This document shows, piece by piece, positions 63,101 through 64,000 of a DNA stretch of 64,000 nucleotides. The stretch spans positions 774,498-838,497 of the forward strand of contig WELB01000007.1 in the NCBI GenBank assembly GCA_009602725.1, in the 5' to 3' direction. The first letter of the stretch is position 1. The number at the start of each line of letters is the position of its first letter. Source of the stretch: Spirogloea muscicola. Lineage: Eukaryota; Streptophyta; Zygnematophyceae; Spirogloeales; Spirogloeaceae. The position numbers and the translations under genes are program-made. The notes below the pieces were generated by a model that searched no databases, was not told the origin of the DNA, and worked only from the letters and a program-made list of their open reading frames with translations.

Positions 63101-64000
63101 GGAGCCCGTGCGGGTCCCTCGGCAAGGTCCGGCTCGCTTCCCTGTCATGCGGCGCCAGACGCGCGTCTCGCGACGCTGCTTGCCGCCTTGTCGGTGGCCC
63201 GCGGGAGGCGCGGCCGGTGTGGCTTGCTCGGCGTGGCGCAGGGCGGGCCCGGCGCCACGGGCAGCGCCCTCCTCGCCGCTAGGCCGGCGAGCCTCCGGCG
63301 GAGGCGGGGCCAGCGGAGTCCCGCAGCTGTTCCTTTTAAGGAACAGCGTATCCTTATGAAGGAGCAAGCCTTTACGGTGGGACGTGGGTTTGCCTTTCGC
63401 ATGCAAATAAATGCTCACCCTTGGGTACTACTGGTTCTGGCACACTGTTACCTTAGCCACCTTAGCATGGGGCTTCGTTCCATGTGACTCCACCTTTTGC
63501 AGTAGTTTGTTGGCTCAACAGTGTCGGATCACATGGCCACCCTGTCGACTAAAGCGCACCGCGCGCGCCAACTTCTCTCCGTGGGTTGGTGTGTCCCCGC
63601 CCCACCCCCCTGGGAGAACAAGATAAGCGCGGCAACGATCGGACAGGTGGTGGTGGTAGTGGGCGATACCATCCGGTGGCACCCGCGAATGCGATCGAAT
63701 CGGGCGTCGTCGCCTCCCGCCCGCCTGCCCGCCACCACTCCCGCTCGTGCGCGCCCGTCAGCCCCCCGCCCCCAGCGATCGATCGGCCGGTGCCAGCACC
63801 AATGCGGCACCAAGCGGCGGCAATCATGGAGCCACGACGGGCGGCCCAAGCCGGACGGCGCCGCGAGGGGCCGCCCGATCGACGATCGCGGCCGATCGCT
63901 CCCCTCGCGATCGGACCGCGCGGGGCGCGCAGGCGACGCCAGTGCGACGACATCCATTGGCGGGGGGGCCCCGCCGGGGCGTCGCCCGCGGCCGGGCCCC
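59966..64000. repeat. Repeat-rich and GC-rich right end of the window
   Basis: Hairpin modules lie at about 60325-60380, 60680-60705, 60735-60770, 61805-61825, 61870-61905 and 62080-62180. Second-family repeats lie at 60850-61050 and 61940-62020, and a LINE fragment at 61340-61582. A CGG-rich tract covers 60090-60170. From 62400 the sequence is mixed and then strongly GC-rich (63000-64000); open frames there look compositional, and no family was recognised. A gene start on the minus strand near 63953 is possible but unsupported. Confidence 0.45.
61340..61582 (+). mobile_element. LINE ORF2 C-terminal fragment, copy 6
   Basis: The plus frame contains AINVHRAFASRWLDRLARF (split across frames), FNAAGSLAQVFWMPL and LSLAHAFICELAVL-stop. 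The block order is the same as in the other copies, but the last block ends early at a stop (TAG 61580-61582) and the LLTRGY tail is missing. Confidence 0.55.

Noticed and set aside
63529-63957. Minus-strand frames of about 140 codons at the right edge
   Set aside because: Arg/Ala/Gly-rich composition follows from about 70 percent GC; no motif, and the window ends.

Overview
The window is nuclear DNA from a green plant-lineage eukaryote, most likely a GC-rich, intron-rich unicellular green alga (chlorophyte, perhaps trebouxiophyte). Several features point this way. Spliced genes carry up to 16 short exons with GT-AG (a few GC-AG) introns and strong TGCAG acceptors. There is a plant-type NCL Na+/Ca2+ exchanger with EF-hands, a plastid YqeH-type GTPase (BPG2-like), a plant-type complex III 6.7 kDa subunit, an intronless single-AP2 ERF factor, and a TTTAGGG-like tract. 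There are no bacterial operons, rRNA genes or CRISPR arrays. Exon models below were built by hand from splice sites and reading phase; in the well-supported genes every junction keeps the frame.

Layout, left to right. (1) 352-3628, minus: SEC12/PREB-type WD40 membrane protein, 10 exons. (2) 3.6-8.3 kb: dense repeats and LINE fragments, including a large inverted repeat. (3) 8310-12071, plus: NCL-type exchanger, 11 exons. (4) 13100-16648, plus: a PHD finger, CW zinc finger and two helicase-associated domains in one protein, 8 exons. (5) 17487-23937, minus: a spliced non-ribosomal peptide synthetase (partial C, A, T, C), 7 exons, with its 5' side running towards a 533-base assembly gap. (6) 24.7-27.9 kb: repeats. 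(7) 27923-28308, plus: QCR10-like subunit. (8) 29042-29901, minus: DUF427 protein. (9) 32393-35562, plus: BPG2-like GTPase. (10) about 36962-43642, plus: full-length ABCB (MDR/P-glycoprotein-type) transporter, 16 exons, with its N-terminus lost in a small gap plus poly-T. (11) 46842-49608, plus: armadillo-repeat protein, upstream exons uncertain. (12) 49.6-56.7 kb: repeats and no recognised gene. (13) 56788-57834, plus: ERF/AP2 factor. (14) about 59042-59965, minus: LENG1-like (CIR family) protein, 5' part unresolved. (15) 60-64 kb: repeats and GC-rich unrecognised sequence.

The genes are unrelated housekeeping, transport and regulatory functions and do not form a pathway. The space between them is filled by a few interspersed families: 3'-end fragments of a LINE-type retrotransposon, dozens of short modules built on a GGCTGG...CCAGCC hairpin, a second short repeat family, and one intact miniature inverted-repeat element at 44934-45150. 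The most unusual items are the eukaryotic NRPS, the PHD-CW-HA-HA chromatin-type protein, and the hairpin repeat family, one copy of which appears to be a clean insertion inside a LINE copy.
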